From: Taibaiella helvus_B | Lineage (GTDB): Bacteria > Bacteroidota > Bacteroidia > Chitinophagales > Chitinophagaceae | Length of the DNA stretch: 6,307 bases | Direction of reading: 5' to 3' | Assembly (NCBI GenBank): GCA_040392805.1 | Contig: JBEBVI010000256.1 | Location: 1-6,307, forward strand | In this document: positions 1-6,255 of the stretch, piece by piece | Layout: each line of letters opens with the position of its first letter | Position numbering within the stretch: the stretch's first letter is position 1 | Made by a program: the position numbers and the translations under genes | Notes under the pieces: generated by a model | Seen by the model: only the letters and a program-made list of their open reading frames with translations | Database searches by the model: none | What the model was told of the DNA's origin: nothing

Positions 1-196
1 AAAAACGTCACATCCTTGACCAAGGACGTCGCGATCTGGTATGAGTTTATCACGTCTTTGTATAAGAACGTGACGTCCTTGTGTAAGATCAATGCTTCTT
101 TTGGGGCAGTTGATCATATTCTTGGGTCAGTTTGTTACATCTTTGGTTGAGTTTATGTTGCTTTTGACCGGGGAAATGCTGATTTTTCCCGGCACA
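1..196 (+). repeat. Degenerate 21-bp tandem repeat encoding heptads, cut by the window edge
   Basis: About nine diverged 21-base units follow one another: 7-27, 28-48, 49-69, 70-90, then 92-112, 113-133, 134-154, 155-175 and a weak one at 176-196. The core is GTsACrTCyTTG followed by a variable part. Read in frame, units give seven-residue peptides such as VTSLTKD, ITSLYKN, VTSLCKI, then MLLLGQL, IIFLGQF and VTSLVEF. One extra base at 91 shifts the frame between the fourth and fifth unit, so the peptide pattern continues in a different frame. The frame open from the window edge stops at 148-150, while the shifted frame runs on to 292. The array starts outside the window. I read it as a decayed coding or selfish intergenic repeat; no function can be assigned. 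Confidence 0.7.
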
Positions 197-409
197 GACG
201 GTAAAAGCGTACCATGCCTTCCGGAGAAGTCTCAAAGTGGAGTGCAGGCAGTGCTGTTAAGAATGATTTATACCGACAGATCTTGCTTTTAAGGTCAGGG
301 GTAAATTCAAACGGTCCCCTGTGCATAGTCTGGTAATAGAATATTATTCAGAAGGTTGATTGTCAACATAATATCGGAAAGATCAAAAAGTTTGTATGGA
401 AAATGAAAT

Positions 410-627
410 TTAACCGGCCTCCACTGAATTATCTATGACCAGCACTCCGTCCTCATTTCCTGTCTCCATGCACACCAGCTTAACTAAAACGACTGTTTAT
501 ATAGTCGCTACTCAGAAGCCGGGTAACACATCATGACTAACAGCCCACCCGGTACCGCAGAGAGCCCCGAGGCTGTCGCTGTCAAGTCCGTATATAAACC
601 TGATATATGTGATTTTCTTAGCTTCAT
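410..627 (-). pseudogene. Decayed N-terminal fragment of a DDE transposase
   Basis: Read on the minus strand from an ATG at 627-625, the peptide contains TATASGLSAVPGG (frame 1). After loss of one base it continues as AVSHDVLPGF from 544. In that same second frame, after stops, comes VKLVCMETGNEDGVLVIDNS (484 down to about 425), ending at a stop at 410-412. From memory, this order and spacing match the start of a transposase family common in Bacteroidota, with ATATGLSxLLDGxVSHDxxTRFL near the N-terminus and VKPxVRxIExEDGVLIxDDTIEEK around the first catalytic Asp. Here the second Asp of that IDD motif is Asn. At least one frameshift and two internal stops show it is dead. The remainder of the transposase and the element's ends were not found. 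The exact IS family is not established. Confidence 0.55.
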
Positions 628-854
628 CCGGCAAGTTTAATGGGGGTAATTTTGCGTAATGTCAGTTAGTAATAATAGGGACAGATGGGTAGCTTAAGGA
701 AGCAACACCGCTTATATAAAGCGAATTGTGGACAATAGCATTACAAGTAATTGTTAGCTGCCATCTAAAAGGTTGATGGTATAAGCATTTGAATCTGTAA
801 GAATAACCATAGCTGTATCTGTGCTTGGCAATATTGTTGTGGCTAACCCATTAT
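628..854. other. Intergenic stretch with no intact gene
   Basis: No convincing gene, RNA or promoter is visible here. On the minus strand the frame of the glutamate dehydrogenase gene stays open past its stop codon, across the terminator and down to a stop at 754-756. It ends in a protein-like peptide containing TTILPSTDTAMVILTDSN and closing with NLLDGS. This could be a gene remnant or chance. The stretch 197-409, on the other side of the transposase fragment, likewise shows nothing I can assign. Confidence 0.5.
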
Positions 855-891
855 AAAAAACGGAGAAAGCTAATGCCCTTCTCCGCTTTTT
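855..891 (-). terminator. Rho-independent terminator of the glutamate dehydrogenase gene
   Basis: Read on the minus strand, TTCTCCG-type arms (CGGAGAA at 861-867 pairing with TTCTCCG at 879-885) form a 7-bp stem around an 11-base loop. Flanking A/T runs extend the pairing, and the stem is followed by six T residues (855-860 on the plus strand are A). It begins about 25 bases after the stop codon of the dehydrogenase gene. The T run on the other side (887-891) means it could also work in the plus direction. Confidence 0.8.
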
Positions 892-915
892 AATAATTGA
901 AAATATTATACCCTG

Positions 916-2352
916 CTATGGAAATATACCCAGCTCTTCGTAAGCTACGCCTATTTTATTAATAGAGCAGATAAAAGCTGCGGTACGCATATCTTCCACT
1001 CCATTATAGGTTTTATAAGTTTCACGGATCTCATGGTAAGAACCGATCATGGTATCTTCCAGCCCGGAGTACACGAGGTCTACTTCATCGGGACCGTGCA
1101 GTAATACTTTTCTTTCCATTTCGTTGGCGCGTTTGCCGGTCATTTCTTCCATTGCTTTCAGGATCTCACCGTACTGGTTTTCGCTGAAGCGTTTTTCCAG
1201 CCGGCCGTACCGAACGTGGCTCAGGTTTTTCAGCCATTCAAAATAGGAAACGGTAACACCTCCTGCATTTAAATACATATCGGGAACCACCAATACTCCT
1301 TTCTGATTTAATATAGCGTCGGCATCCGGTGTTAATGGCCCGTTGGCCGCCTCACCTATGATCTTTGCTTTGATATTGGCTGCATTACCGGCATGTATCA
1401 CGCTTTCCAACGCAGCAGGTATTAATATATCACATTCCTGCTCTAAGGTATGAGCGCTGACCGGGATATTCTGTGCTCCCGGGAAGTTCAGTATAGAGCC
1501 TGTTTCTTTACGGTGGGTCATCACATTTTCGAGATTCAGGCCATTCTCATTATAAATGCCACCCTCGTATTCTGCCAGTCCCACCAGTATGGCACCGGCG
1601 GCCTGGAAGTATTTTGCGGCATGATAGCCTACATTTCCCAAACCTTGTACAATCACTTTTTTACCGGCAATACCGGTCTCCAGTCCCAGGTTTTTCATGT
1701 CTTCAGCTACGTTGCACACTTCTCTTACTCCGTAAAAAACGCCTAATCCCGTAGCCTCCGTACGTCCCCTTACTCCGCCTTGAGCTAAAGGCTTACCCGT
1801 AACACACGCCTGGGCATTCAGTTCGCGCGGGTTTAACGATGCATACGTATCTACGATCCAGCTCATTTCCCTGGCACCTGTACCGTAATCCGGAGCAGGC
1901 ACATCAATTCCGGGGCCGATAAAGTTTTTCTTTGCTAATTCGGAAGTGTATCTTCTTGTAATTTTTTCCAGCTCAAAAGGCGTGTACTTTTTTGGATCAA
2001 TTTTGATCCCGCCTTTACCGCCACCGAAAGGAACATTTACGATAGCGCATTTGTAGGTCATAAGAGCGGCCAGCGCCATTACCTCATCCTGGTTTACATC
2101 AAGGCTGAAGCGTATCCCGCCTTTGCAGGGTAGCTTATGGTGAGAGTGTTGTACCCGGTAAGCTTCGATTACTTCGACACCATCGCCGATACGAACGGGA
2201 AATTTGATACGCAGGATAGAGTTACATGCTTTGATCTGTTCTAATATACCTTTTTCGAAGCGGGTGAATTTTGCAGCTTTGTCAAAATTGCGTTCTACAC
2301 CCTGGAAAAAACTATATTCTGTGTGGTCAGCTGTTAAGGCGGTACTTGACAT
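916..2352 (-). CDS. gdhA: Glutamate dehydrogenase, mitochondrial-like hexameric type
   Basis: Cytoplasmic enzyme for reversible oxidative deamination of glutamate to 2-oxoglutarate and ammonia with NAD(P). In the 478-residue product the family's substrate and catalytic residues are visible with the usual spacing: K77 in PCKGGIRFS, K101 in MTYKCA, K113 in PFGGGKGG and D155 in PAPDYGTG. The Rossmann motif GLGNVG is at 237-242, GEAANGP at 333-339 and NAGGVTVSYFEW at 362-373. The protein is longer than typical 410-450-residue bacterial forms. From about residue 370 on it resembles animal GDH (EWLKNLSHVRYGRL, then DLVYSGL and RTAAF), with roughly 39 residues between YGRL and DLVYSGL, where I recall about 49 in mammals. 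It lies 49 bases after ccmD on the same strand with no clear promoter between, so cotranscription is likely; a hairpin terminator follows. Cofactor preference cannot be settled from sequence alone. Confidence 0.96.
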   Translation of the reverse strand: MSSTALTADHTEYSFFQGVERNFDKAAKFTRFEKGILEQIKACNSILRIKFPVRIGDGVEVIEAYRVQHSHHKLPCKGGIRFSLDVNQDEVMALAALMTYKCAIVNVPFGGGKGGIKIDPKKYTPFELEKITRRYTSELAKKNFIGPGIDVPAPDYGTGAREMSWIVDTYASLNPRELNAQACVTGKPLAQGGVRGRTEATGLGVFYGVREVCNVAEDMKNLGLETGIAGKKVIVQGLGNVGYHAAKYFQAAGAILVGLAEYEGGIYNENGLNLENVMTHRKETGSILNFPGAQNIPVSAHTLEQECDILIPAALESVIHAGNAANIKAKIIGEAANGPLTPDADAILNQKGVLVVPDMYLNAGGVTVSYFEWLKNLSHVRYGRLEKRFSENQYGEILKAMEEMTGKRANEMERKVLLHGPDEVDLVYSGLEDTMIGSYHEIRETYKTYNGVEDMRTAAFICSINKIGVAYEELGIFP

Positions 2353-2401
2353 ATTTGTTATAAAATAAAAGTGAGTGAGTGATTACCTGTAATGGAAGAG
2401 G

Positions 2402-2632
2402 TCATTGATTTTTTTGATTTTCTTCCATTTTTTTGATTTTCCTTTCAATAAAAGTCAGAAATAAAATAATGCCGGCAAAAATAGTGCAAATAACTAACAC
2501 AACAACATAAATTTTGCCGTTTGACCGGAGCAGGTCTGCCATTTCCGGACGCTCTTGGGCATGAAGCAGCTGAGGTAGTAATAATAAGATAGTGAGTATA
2601 TACTTACCGATGTCCTTATTGAATATTTTCAT
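2402..2632 (-). CDS. ccmD: CcmD-family small membrane protein of cytochrome c maturation
   Basis: A 76-residue protein with a hydrophobic N-terminal segment (about 10-24, followed by HAQE, which looks like a signal-peptide cleavage region). A transmembrane helix lies at about 41-61, followed by a lysine/glutamate-rich tail (ERKIKKMEENQ). The stretch EMADLLRSNGKIYVVV before the helix is typical, from memory, of CcmD-family proteins of Bacteroidota. CcmD proteins help the haem-handling complex of CcmC and release of haem-loaded CcmE. The start codon lies inside the end of ccmC (17-base overlap, 2616-2632), which implies translational coupling and supports the functional link. An N-terminal signal peptide plus a second helix is a little larger than the enterobacterial CcmD, which has a single helix. 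The CcmD assignment rests mainly on context and the short motif. Confidence 0.82.
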   Translation of the reverse strand: MKIFNKDIGKYILTILLLLPQLLHAQERPEMADLLRSNGKIYVVVLVICTIFAGIILFLTFIERKIKKMEENQKNQ

Positions 2633-3290
2633 TGAGTATATTTCTTTTTTGGAGTAAATTTATTCTGATCAGCAAGGTGGCCATCCAAGTTCCTAAAAGC
2701 GTCCAGCCGATGATGCCGATGTAGAACGTAGGCCGTAGCTCGGGGGCCATATCTTTGGTATTGAAGCCGGGATTACCACCGTTGCCGGGGTGCAGCGAAT
2801 CGGTGAGACGGGGCAGTATAAAAAGCAAGGGTATCATCAGGGCAAAAGCAAATACATTATATACCGCGCCTATTTTAGCCTTCTTGTCGTAGTCGGGTAT
2901 CGAAGCCCTGAGCGCAATCGTAGCAAAATAGATGAGCATAGCAATAGCTGTAGCCAGCTGTTTAGGGTCGTTGCTCCAGGCCGTGCCCCATGTAAACTGT
3001 GCCCATTCCATACCGGTTACCAGACCAAGAATGCCGAATAATAATCCGACATTAATAAATTGTATGGCATATATATCGTCTCTTAAATGGCCTTTTTGCA
3101 GGTAGCGGATAGAAAAAACCAGGCTTACGGTGAACAGGATGATCATACCGAACCACATGGGAACATGAAAGAAGACATTCCGTATCGTTTCGTTCAGTAT
3201 AAATTTTTCCGGTACCGGTAGCAGGAGGCCGCCAATTAGGGTAAATAACAATAAAAGAATACACAGTATTTTCCACCAGGACTTTCGCAT
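2616..3290 (-). CDS. ccmC: Haem-handling cytochrome c maturation protein CcmC/CcsA
   Basis: Inner-membrane protein that presents haem for attachment to CcmE on the periplasmic side. The 224 residues contain about six membrane segments (roughly 8-25, 45-62, 76-95, 113-130, 142-160 and 188-208). The tryptophan-rich signature WGTAWSND sits at 101-108. Likely haem-ligand histidines are H42 in FFHVPMWF and H167 in SLHPGNGG. The frame stays open up to 3530, but start 3290 (MRKSWWK) is preferred. The extra upstream 80 residues are not membrane-like, and a good promoter at 3329-3358 lies inside them, giving a short leader. It is the first gene of the run ccmC-ccmD-gdhA. No ccmA, ccmB, ccmE or ccmF is present in the window. 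Confidence 0.93.
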   Translation of the reverse strand: MRKSWWKILCILLLLFTLIGGLLLPVPEKFILNETIRNVFFHVPMWFGMIILFTVSLVFSIRYLQKGHLRDDIYAIQFINVGLLFGILGLVTGMEWAQFTWGTAWSNDPKQLATAIAMLIYFATIALRASIPDYDKKAKIGAVYNVFAFALMIPLLFILPRLTDSLHPGNGGNPGFNTKDMAPELRPTFYIGIIGWTLLGTWMATLLIRINLLQKRNILNENIQ

Positions 3291-3328
3291 TGCGGAAATA
3301 TTAAATTGGTAAGATGAGCAATCTGGCA

Positions 3329-3358
3329 CAAAGGTAGGAGGATTGTTGTGAATAACAA
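3329..3358 (-). promoter_or_regulatory. Bacteroidota-type promoter of ccmC
   Basis: On the minus strand a perfect -7 box TACCTTTG (3336-3329) is preceded, after 19 bases, by TTG (3358-3356) as the -33 element. This matches the phylum consensus TTG-N17-23-TAnnTTTG. Transcription would begin near 3322, leaving about a 30-base leader before the ATG at 3290. It fixes the start choice for ccmC and probably serves ccmD and gdhA too. Confidence 0.75.
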
Positions 3359-3419
3359 CAGGATAAATCATTTTGGGACACATTTCAATTTTGCGCTTTT
3401 GCTTCAATCTATGTTTACT

Positions 3420-3460
3420 CTCTTTGCTCTCCACCGTCACGCTCTTTGCTCCCACCGTCA
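3420..3460. repeat. Two tandem copies of a 19-20-base direct repeat
   Basis: The element CTCTTTGCTCTCCACCGTCA (3420-3439) is followed by CTCTTTGCTCCCACCGTCA (3442-3460). The copies differ by one base, with a period of 22 bases. It lies about 60 bases upstream of the ccmC promoter's -33 element, with the copies directly in tandem, so it could be a regulator-binding pair or just a local duplication. Confidence 0.75.
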
Positions 3461-3539
3461 TGGCGAGTTTGGTATTTTTGGCCCACCAAAAAATTGAAGC
3501 TGGTAATGAACAAGTTATAATATTTGTCATTTGTAGGAG

Positions 3540-3680
3540 TTGTGAGGAACGAAGCAGAGCTATCTCAAACGCTCAATAACTACTTGTATAGTCTGCTATA
3601 GTACTCAAACAGGATCATAAGCGACCAAGCCCCTTCCGAAGCCTGGCCTGCACTGAGCTTTGTCGAAGTGTCAGGGTGAC
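3540..3680. repeat. Dispersed intergenic repeat-like sequences
   Basis: Two segments look like members of widely dispersed bacterial intergenic repeats that I know from memory. One is TTGTGAGGAACGAAGCAG at 3540-3557, compare the common TTGCGAGGAACGAAGCAA. The other is CACTGAGCTTTGTCGAAGTG at 3651-3670, compare TGAGCTTGTCGAAG. Both copies are imperfect. No transposase accompanies them. Without the rest of the genome, copy number cannot be judged. Confidence 0.5.
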
Positions 3681-3823
3681 AATGGGGAGTGGATGTGGTG
3701 TGTTGCAAGTATGTGTTGTAGTTGACTATCACTATAGGCTTCATTCTCGTCCTTGTCATTGCCGCATTTTCAGCCAAAATAATGTCGAAGAAGAAAACGA
3801 AGAAGGAATAGGCTGAAAAATCG

Positions 3824-3879
3824 GAAGCAATCCCTAAGTACCACAACACATACCCTAAGAGCGACGTAGAGATTGCTTC
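3824..3879. repeat. Inverted repeat flanking a short segment with internal direct repeats
   Basis: Perfect 9-base arms GAAGCAATC (3824-3832) and GATTGCTTC (3871-3879) enclose 38 bases. The motif CCCTAAG occurs at 3832-3838 and again at 3853-3859, exactly 21 bases apart. This is the layout expected of a small REP-like palindromic unit. GAAGCAATC is also the core of the dispersed repeat type seen near 3540. No promoter or gene is involved. Confidence 0.6.
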
Positions 3880-3933
3880 TGAAAATTTTTGATGCTAAAT
3901 TTTTGTTTTAAAACTAATTTTTTCGTTCATCAA

Positions 3934-3951
3934 TCCCTATGTCCATAGGGA
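3934..3951. repeat. 18-bp palindrome
   Basis: TCCCTATG (3934-3941) and CATAGGGA (3944-3951) are perfect 8-base inverted arms separated by two bases. It lies about 180 bases upstream of the flavin reductase gene's promoter, too far for a simple operator there. The two-base gap makes it a better DNA-level operator or repeat end than an RNA hairpin. Function unknown. Confidence 0.6.
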
Positions 3952-4106
3952 GCATCGTAATGACGCACAGAGCGAGAGCGTACTGCAATGGCACACAAGG
4001 AGTGCTGGTGTGATGATATGGAATGTGTAAAGGGTAAGTCTTCTATTCCTCTGCAACATGTAAAACTGATAGTTGCAAACATGCCGTGTAGCGATTACTC
4101 CTTTCC

Positions 4107-4137
4107 TTGTCTTTCCGTTTTGCAGGATGTACCTTTG
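4107..4137 (+). promoter_or_regulatory. Bacteroidota-type promoter of the flavin reductase gene
   Basis: A perfect -7 box TACCTTTG at 4130-4137 is preceded, after 20 bases, by TTG at 4107-4109. Transcription would start near 4144, about 15 bases before the ATG at 4159. This argues strongly against the upstream ATG at 3988 being the true start. Confidence 0.75.
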
Positions 4138-4158
4138 CGCAAAATATTCAGGTTTATT

Positions 4159-4659
4159 ATGATCACGATCATATCAGGTACCAACAGGAAAGGGAGCCGG
4201 ACATTGCAGGTAGCACAACATTATTATAATGCTTTACAAGCAAAGGGTATTATCCCCGAGCTTTTGTCGCTGGTAGATAAAAATGTAATTGAGCGCAGTC
4301 CGGAGCTGTTAACGTTGGAATCGGAATTGCTTATTCCCTCCGATAAGTTTATACTGGTCATGCCGGAATACAATGGTAGCTTTCCGGGGGTATTAAAAGC
4401 ATTGCTGGATAATACCGACATCAGGAAATGCTGGTGGTATAAAAAAGTATTGCTGGTGGGTGTGGCCGACGGCAGGGGCGGCAATCTGAGAGGGATAGAG
4501 CATATGACCAATATTCTCCACTACCTGAAGATGAATGTGCATTACAATAAACTACCGCTCTCCCGGATCAATGAAGAAATGGATGCAGAAGGAAATTTCT
4601 TACAACAACCAACGATAAGGGCTATTGATGAACAATTGGAAACTTTTATCCGGTATTGA
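4159..4659 (+). CDS. NAD(P)H-dependent FMN reductase-like flavoprotein
   Basis: A 166-residue cytoplasmic protein of the flavodoxin-like fold, NADPH-dependent FMN reductase (SsuE/azoreductase) family. Such proteins reduce FMN or quinone and azo compounds with NAD(P)H. The N-terminal phosphate-binding loop GTNRKGSRT is at residues 6-14. The family signature for the flavin site, PEYNGSFPGVLKALLDN, follows at about residue 72. A glycine-rich segment VADGRGGNLRGIEHM lies near 104-118. The frame extends upstream to 3988, but the added residues have no family character and contain the promoter, so 4159 is preferred. It ends 46 bases before the stop of convergent metX, with no evident hairpin between them. 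Which substrate it reduces cannot be told, and no sulfonate operon is present. Confidence 0.9.
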   Translation: MITIISGTNRKGSRTLQVAQHYYNALQAKGIIPELLSLVDKNVIERSPELLTLESELLIPSDKFILVMPEYNGSFPGVLKALLDNTDIRKCWWYKKVLLVGVADGRGGNLRGIEHMTNILHYLKMNVHYNKLPLSRINEEMDAEGNFLQQPTIRAIDEQLETFIRY

Positions 4660-4705
4660 TGGATGAGGACGGATGACTGGTGTGAAAATGCTCCACTTTC
4701 CACTC

Positions 4706-5719
4706 TCATCTTAACCATTCGTTCAGGTATTTCCCTATTGCTTCTATCTCTATTAAAAAACCGTCGTGACCGTATTCGGAGTCTATTTCGTGATAGGTGC
4801 AGGACGGCAGGTGACGGGCAATATGCTTTTGTTCTGCTACAGGGCAGAGCACATCGCTTGATATACCTATCAGCAGGGCAGGCTGTCTTATGGACGCCAA
4901 TACTTCTTCCGTGCTTTGTGCTCTTGTCCGCGCTATATTGTGGGTATCCATGGCTTTGGCCAGCTTCCAGTAGCTATAGGCATTAAAGCGGTCAACAAGC
5001 TTCCCGCCCTGGTAATTGATGTAAGACGATGCTTTAAAGTGGTCGGTTTTATTAATGTCTTCGTCGGTTTGGTGCTTATTGATGAGGTCATAATTCCGGT
5101 AAATGACCATTCCCATTCCGCGGGCTGCTTTCATGCCTTTGGCGCCCGCCTGAGGCGAAAGGGTGCCGAAAGTGCAGTCTGCTTCAATAGCCAACCGTTG
5201 TGCCGTATGTATGGCTATGCCCCAGGCGCTTTCCTTTGCTCCTGTTGCCAGCAGGAAAATATGTTCAATCACCTCAGGTTCCGTCACCGCCCATTCCAGC
5301 ACCTGGTAGCCGCCCATACTGCCGCCTGCAAGAAGAAAAATTTTATCAATATCCAGGTGTTTCCTTAATAAGATATGCACATGGCACATGTCACGTATGG
5401 TGATATCGGGAAAGGAGGAGTAAAACGGCTGACCGGAATCCGGATCTGTGCTCAACGGTCCTGTAGTGCCATAGCAACTGCCCAGGATATTGGCACATAC
5501 GATAAAATATTTTTCTGTGTCGAATGCTGCATGGCTACCTATCATTCCTTTCCACCAGCCGGCGGCATCAGAGCTGGCAGTAAGGGCGTGGCAAATCCAT
5601 ATTACATTGCTTTTCTCTTTATTCAGCGTGCCGTACGTATGGTAAGCAATATGCACCTCCGGTAGTGTGGCGCCGTTTTCTAAAGTGAATGTTTCTTTGT
5701 AATGATAGATTTGTTGCAT
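4706..5719 (-). CDS. metX: Homoserine O-acetyltransferase (alpha/beta hydrolase)
   Basis: Cytoplasmic first committed step of methionine synthesis, making O-acetyl-L-homoserine from homoserine and acetyl-CoA. The 337-residue protein begins MQQIYHYKETF, a familiar opening. Catalytic residues: nucleophile S134 in AGGSMGG, D289 in SSDVLCP and H318 in YGHDGF. NILGSCYGTTGP (77-88) is the family's substrate-channel region, and a helical lid lies between about 165 and 260. Length is typical of the family. The frame can begin nine codons earlier at 5746, but the -7 box at 5752-5759 would leave no leader there, so 5719 is chosen. Acetyl versus succinyl specificity, known to vary in this family, is inferred as acetyl by family default only. 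Confidence 0.92.
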   Translation of the reverse strand: MQQIYHYKETFTLENGATLPEVHIAYHTYGTLNKEKSNVIWICHALTASSDAAGWWKGMIGSHAAFDTEKYFIVCANILGSCYGTTGPLSTDPDSGQPFYSSFPDITIRDMCHVHILLRKHLDIDKIFLLAGGSMGGYQVLEWAVTEPEVIEHIFLLATGAKESAWGIAIHTAQRLAIEADCTFGTLSPQAGAKGMKAARGMGMVIYRNYDLINKHQTDEDINKTDHFKASSYINYQGGKLVDRFNAYSYWKLAKAMDTHNIARTRAQSTEEVLASIRQPALLIGISSDVLCPVAEQKHIARHLPSCTYHEIDSEYGHDGFLIEIEAIGKYLNEWLR

Positions 5720-5751
5720 TGCAATAAATGAATTGTTTTCGATCAAGTGTG

Positions 5752-5759
5752 CAAAAGTA
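5752..5759 (-). promoter_or_regulatory. -7 box of the metX promoter
   Basis: Minus-strand TACTTTTG matches TAnnTTTG. Transcription would start near 5745, about 25 bases before the ATG at 5719. I see no good TTG at the expected -33 place (about 5779-5781), so the promoter may be weak or need an activator. It decides the metX start. Confidence 0.55.
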
Positions 5760-5772
5760 ACGGCTTGAACCT

Positions 5773-5780
5773 TAATTTTG
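5773..5780 (+). promoter_or_regulatory. -7 box of the osmC-like gene promoter
   Basis: Plus-strand TAATTTTG matches TAnnTTTG. It points away from metX, with 12-13 bases separating it from the opposite -7 box. It overlaps a possible TTG start at 5778, so the true start is the ATG at 5796. The -33 element is weak. Confidence 0.5.
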
Positions 5781-5795
5781 TCGAAAATTAATCAT

Positions 5796-6239
5796 ATGCC
5801 GCTTATTTATATTACCTATCACAAGGACAGCCGGGTATTTACTGCTACGGACGAAGGGGGTAACCAGGTTAATTTCCGGTCGATACCTGATGGCACAGAG
5901 GCCGAAGCACCGGAAGCACTTAGCTCAGGTGTACGTCCTATGCAGGGATTGTTGATGGCTTTGGGCACCTGTAGCGGTATAGATGTGGTATCTATCCTGG
6001 AAAAGCAAAGGCAGGATTACCGCCGCTTCGAGCTTAAAGTAACCGGAGAACGGGAAGAAGGTAAAGTGCCGGCACTCTGGAAGAAAGCCCATATTGAATT
6101 TATACTGGACGGGCCTTTTGATTCCGATAAGGTGAACAGGGCGGTGGCGTTATCAATAGATAAATATTGTTCGGTAGCGGAAATATTGAGAAGAGCGGGA
6201 TGTGAGGTAACTTATACGGTAGTTTTGAACAATGAATAA
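5796..6239 (+). CDS. OsmC/Ohr-family protein
   Basis: A 147-residue protein of the OsmC/Ohr superfamily, cytoplasmic thiol-dependent peroxidases that detoxify organic or fatty-acid hydroperoxides. Both active-site cysteines are present: C59 in GTCSGIDVVSIL and C125 in KYCSVAEIL. R47 in GVRPMQ precedes the first cysteine. Further details such as the YhfA-like versus Ohr-like subgroup are not certain. The reading frame could start at TTG 5778, but that codon lies in the -7 box; ATG 5796 begins a plausible MPLIYITYHKD. It is divergent from metX, suggesting shared control but not a shared pathway. A perfect hairpin lies 31 bases downstream. Confidence 0.9.
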   Translation: MPLIYITYHKDSRVFTATDEGGNQVNFRSIPDGTEAEAPEALSSGVRPMQGLLMALGTCSGIDVVSILEKQRQDYRRFELKVTGEREEGKVPALWKKAHIEFILDGPFDSDKVNRAVALSIDKYCSVAEILRRAGCEVTYTVVLNNE

Positions 6240-6255
6240 TAAGGTATTGCGAGCA

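Larger units (their letters stand above)
3291..4158. other. Long repeat-rich intergenic region between ccmC and the flavin reductase gene
   Basis: Apart from the two divergent gene promoters at its ends, I find no gene in this 868-base stretch. Open frames here are short and overlap repeated DNA; translations show no family motif and rely on repeat-derived peptide. The region holds a 22-base-period direct repeat, a 7-bp hairpin (TTTTTGG 3475-3481 with CCAAAAA 3486-3492), sequences resembling dispersed intergenic repeats, a wide inverted repeat and an 18-bp palindrome, each listed separately. Base composition becomes very A/T-rich at about 3880-3930. Confidence 0.7.

Noticed and set aside
92..292. 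Open frame of 66 codons on the plus strand
   Set aside because: Its first half is the slipped tandem repeat and the rest shows no family motif.
533..640. Short plus-strand frame of 35 codons
   Set aside because: It lies opposite the transposase remnant and has no recognisable motif.
3291..3530. Upstream extension of ccmC to 3530
   Set aside because: The 80 added residues are not membrane-like, and the promoter at 3329-3358 lies within them.
3580..3849. Minus-strand frame of 89 codons in the intergenic region
   Set aside because: Its translation is mostly dispersed-repeat peptide and A/T-rich sequence, with no family match I recognise.
3988..4158. Upstream start of the flavin reductase at 3988
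   Set aside because: The added 57 residues lack family character and the promoter at 4107-4137 lies inside them.
5720..5746. metX start at 5746
   Set aside because: Only a few bases follow the -7 box, and the later start MQQIYHYKETF matches the family opening.
5778..5795. TTG start for the osmC-like gene at 5778
   Set aside because: The codon overlaps the -7 box, while an ATG six codons later begins the conserved protein.
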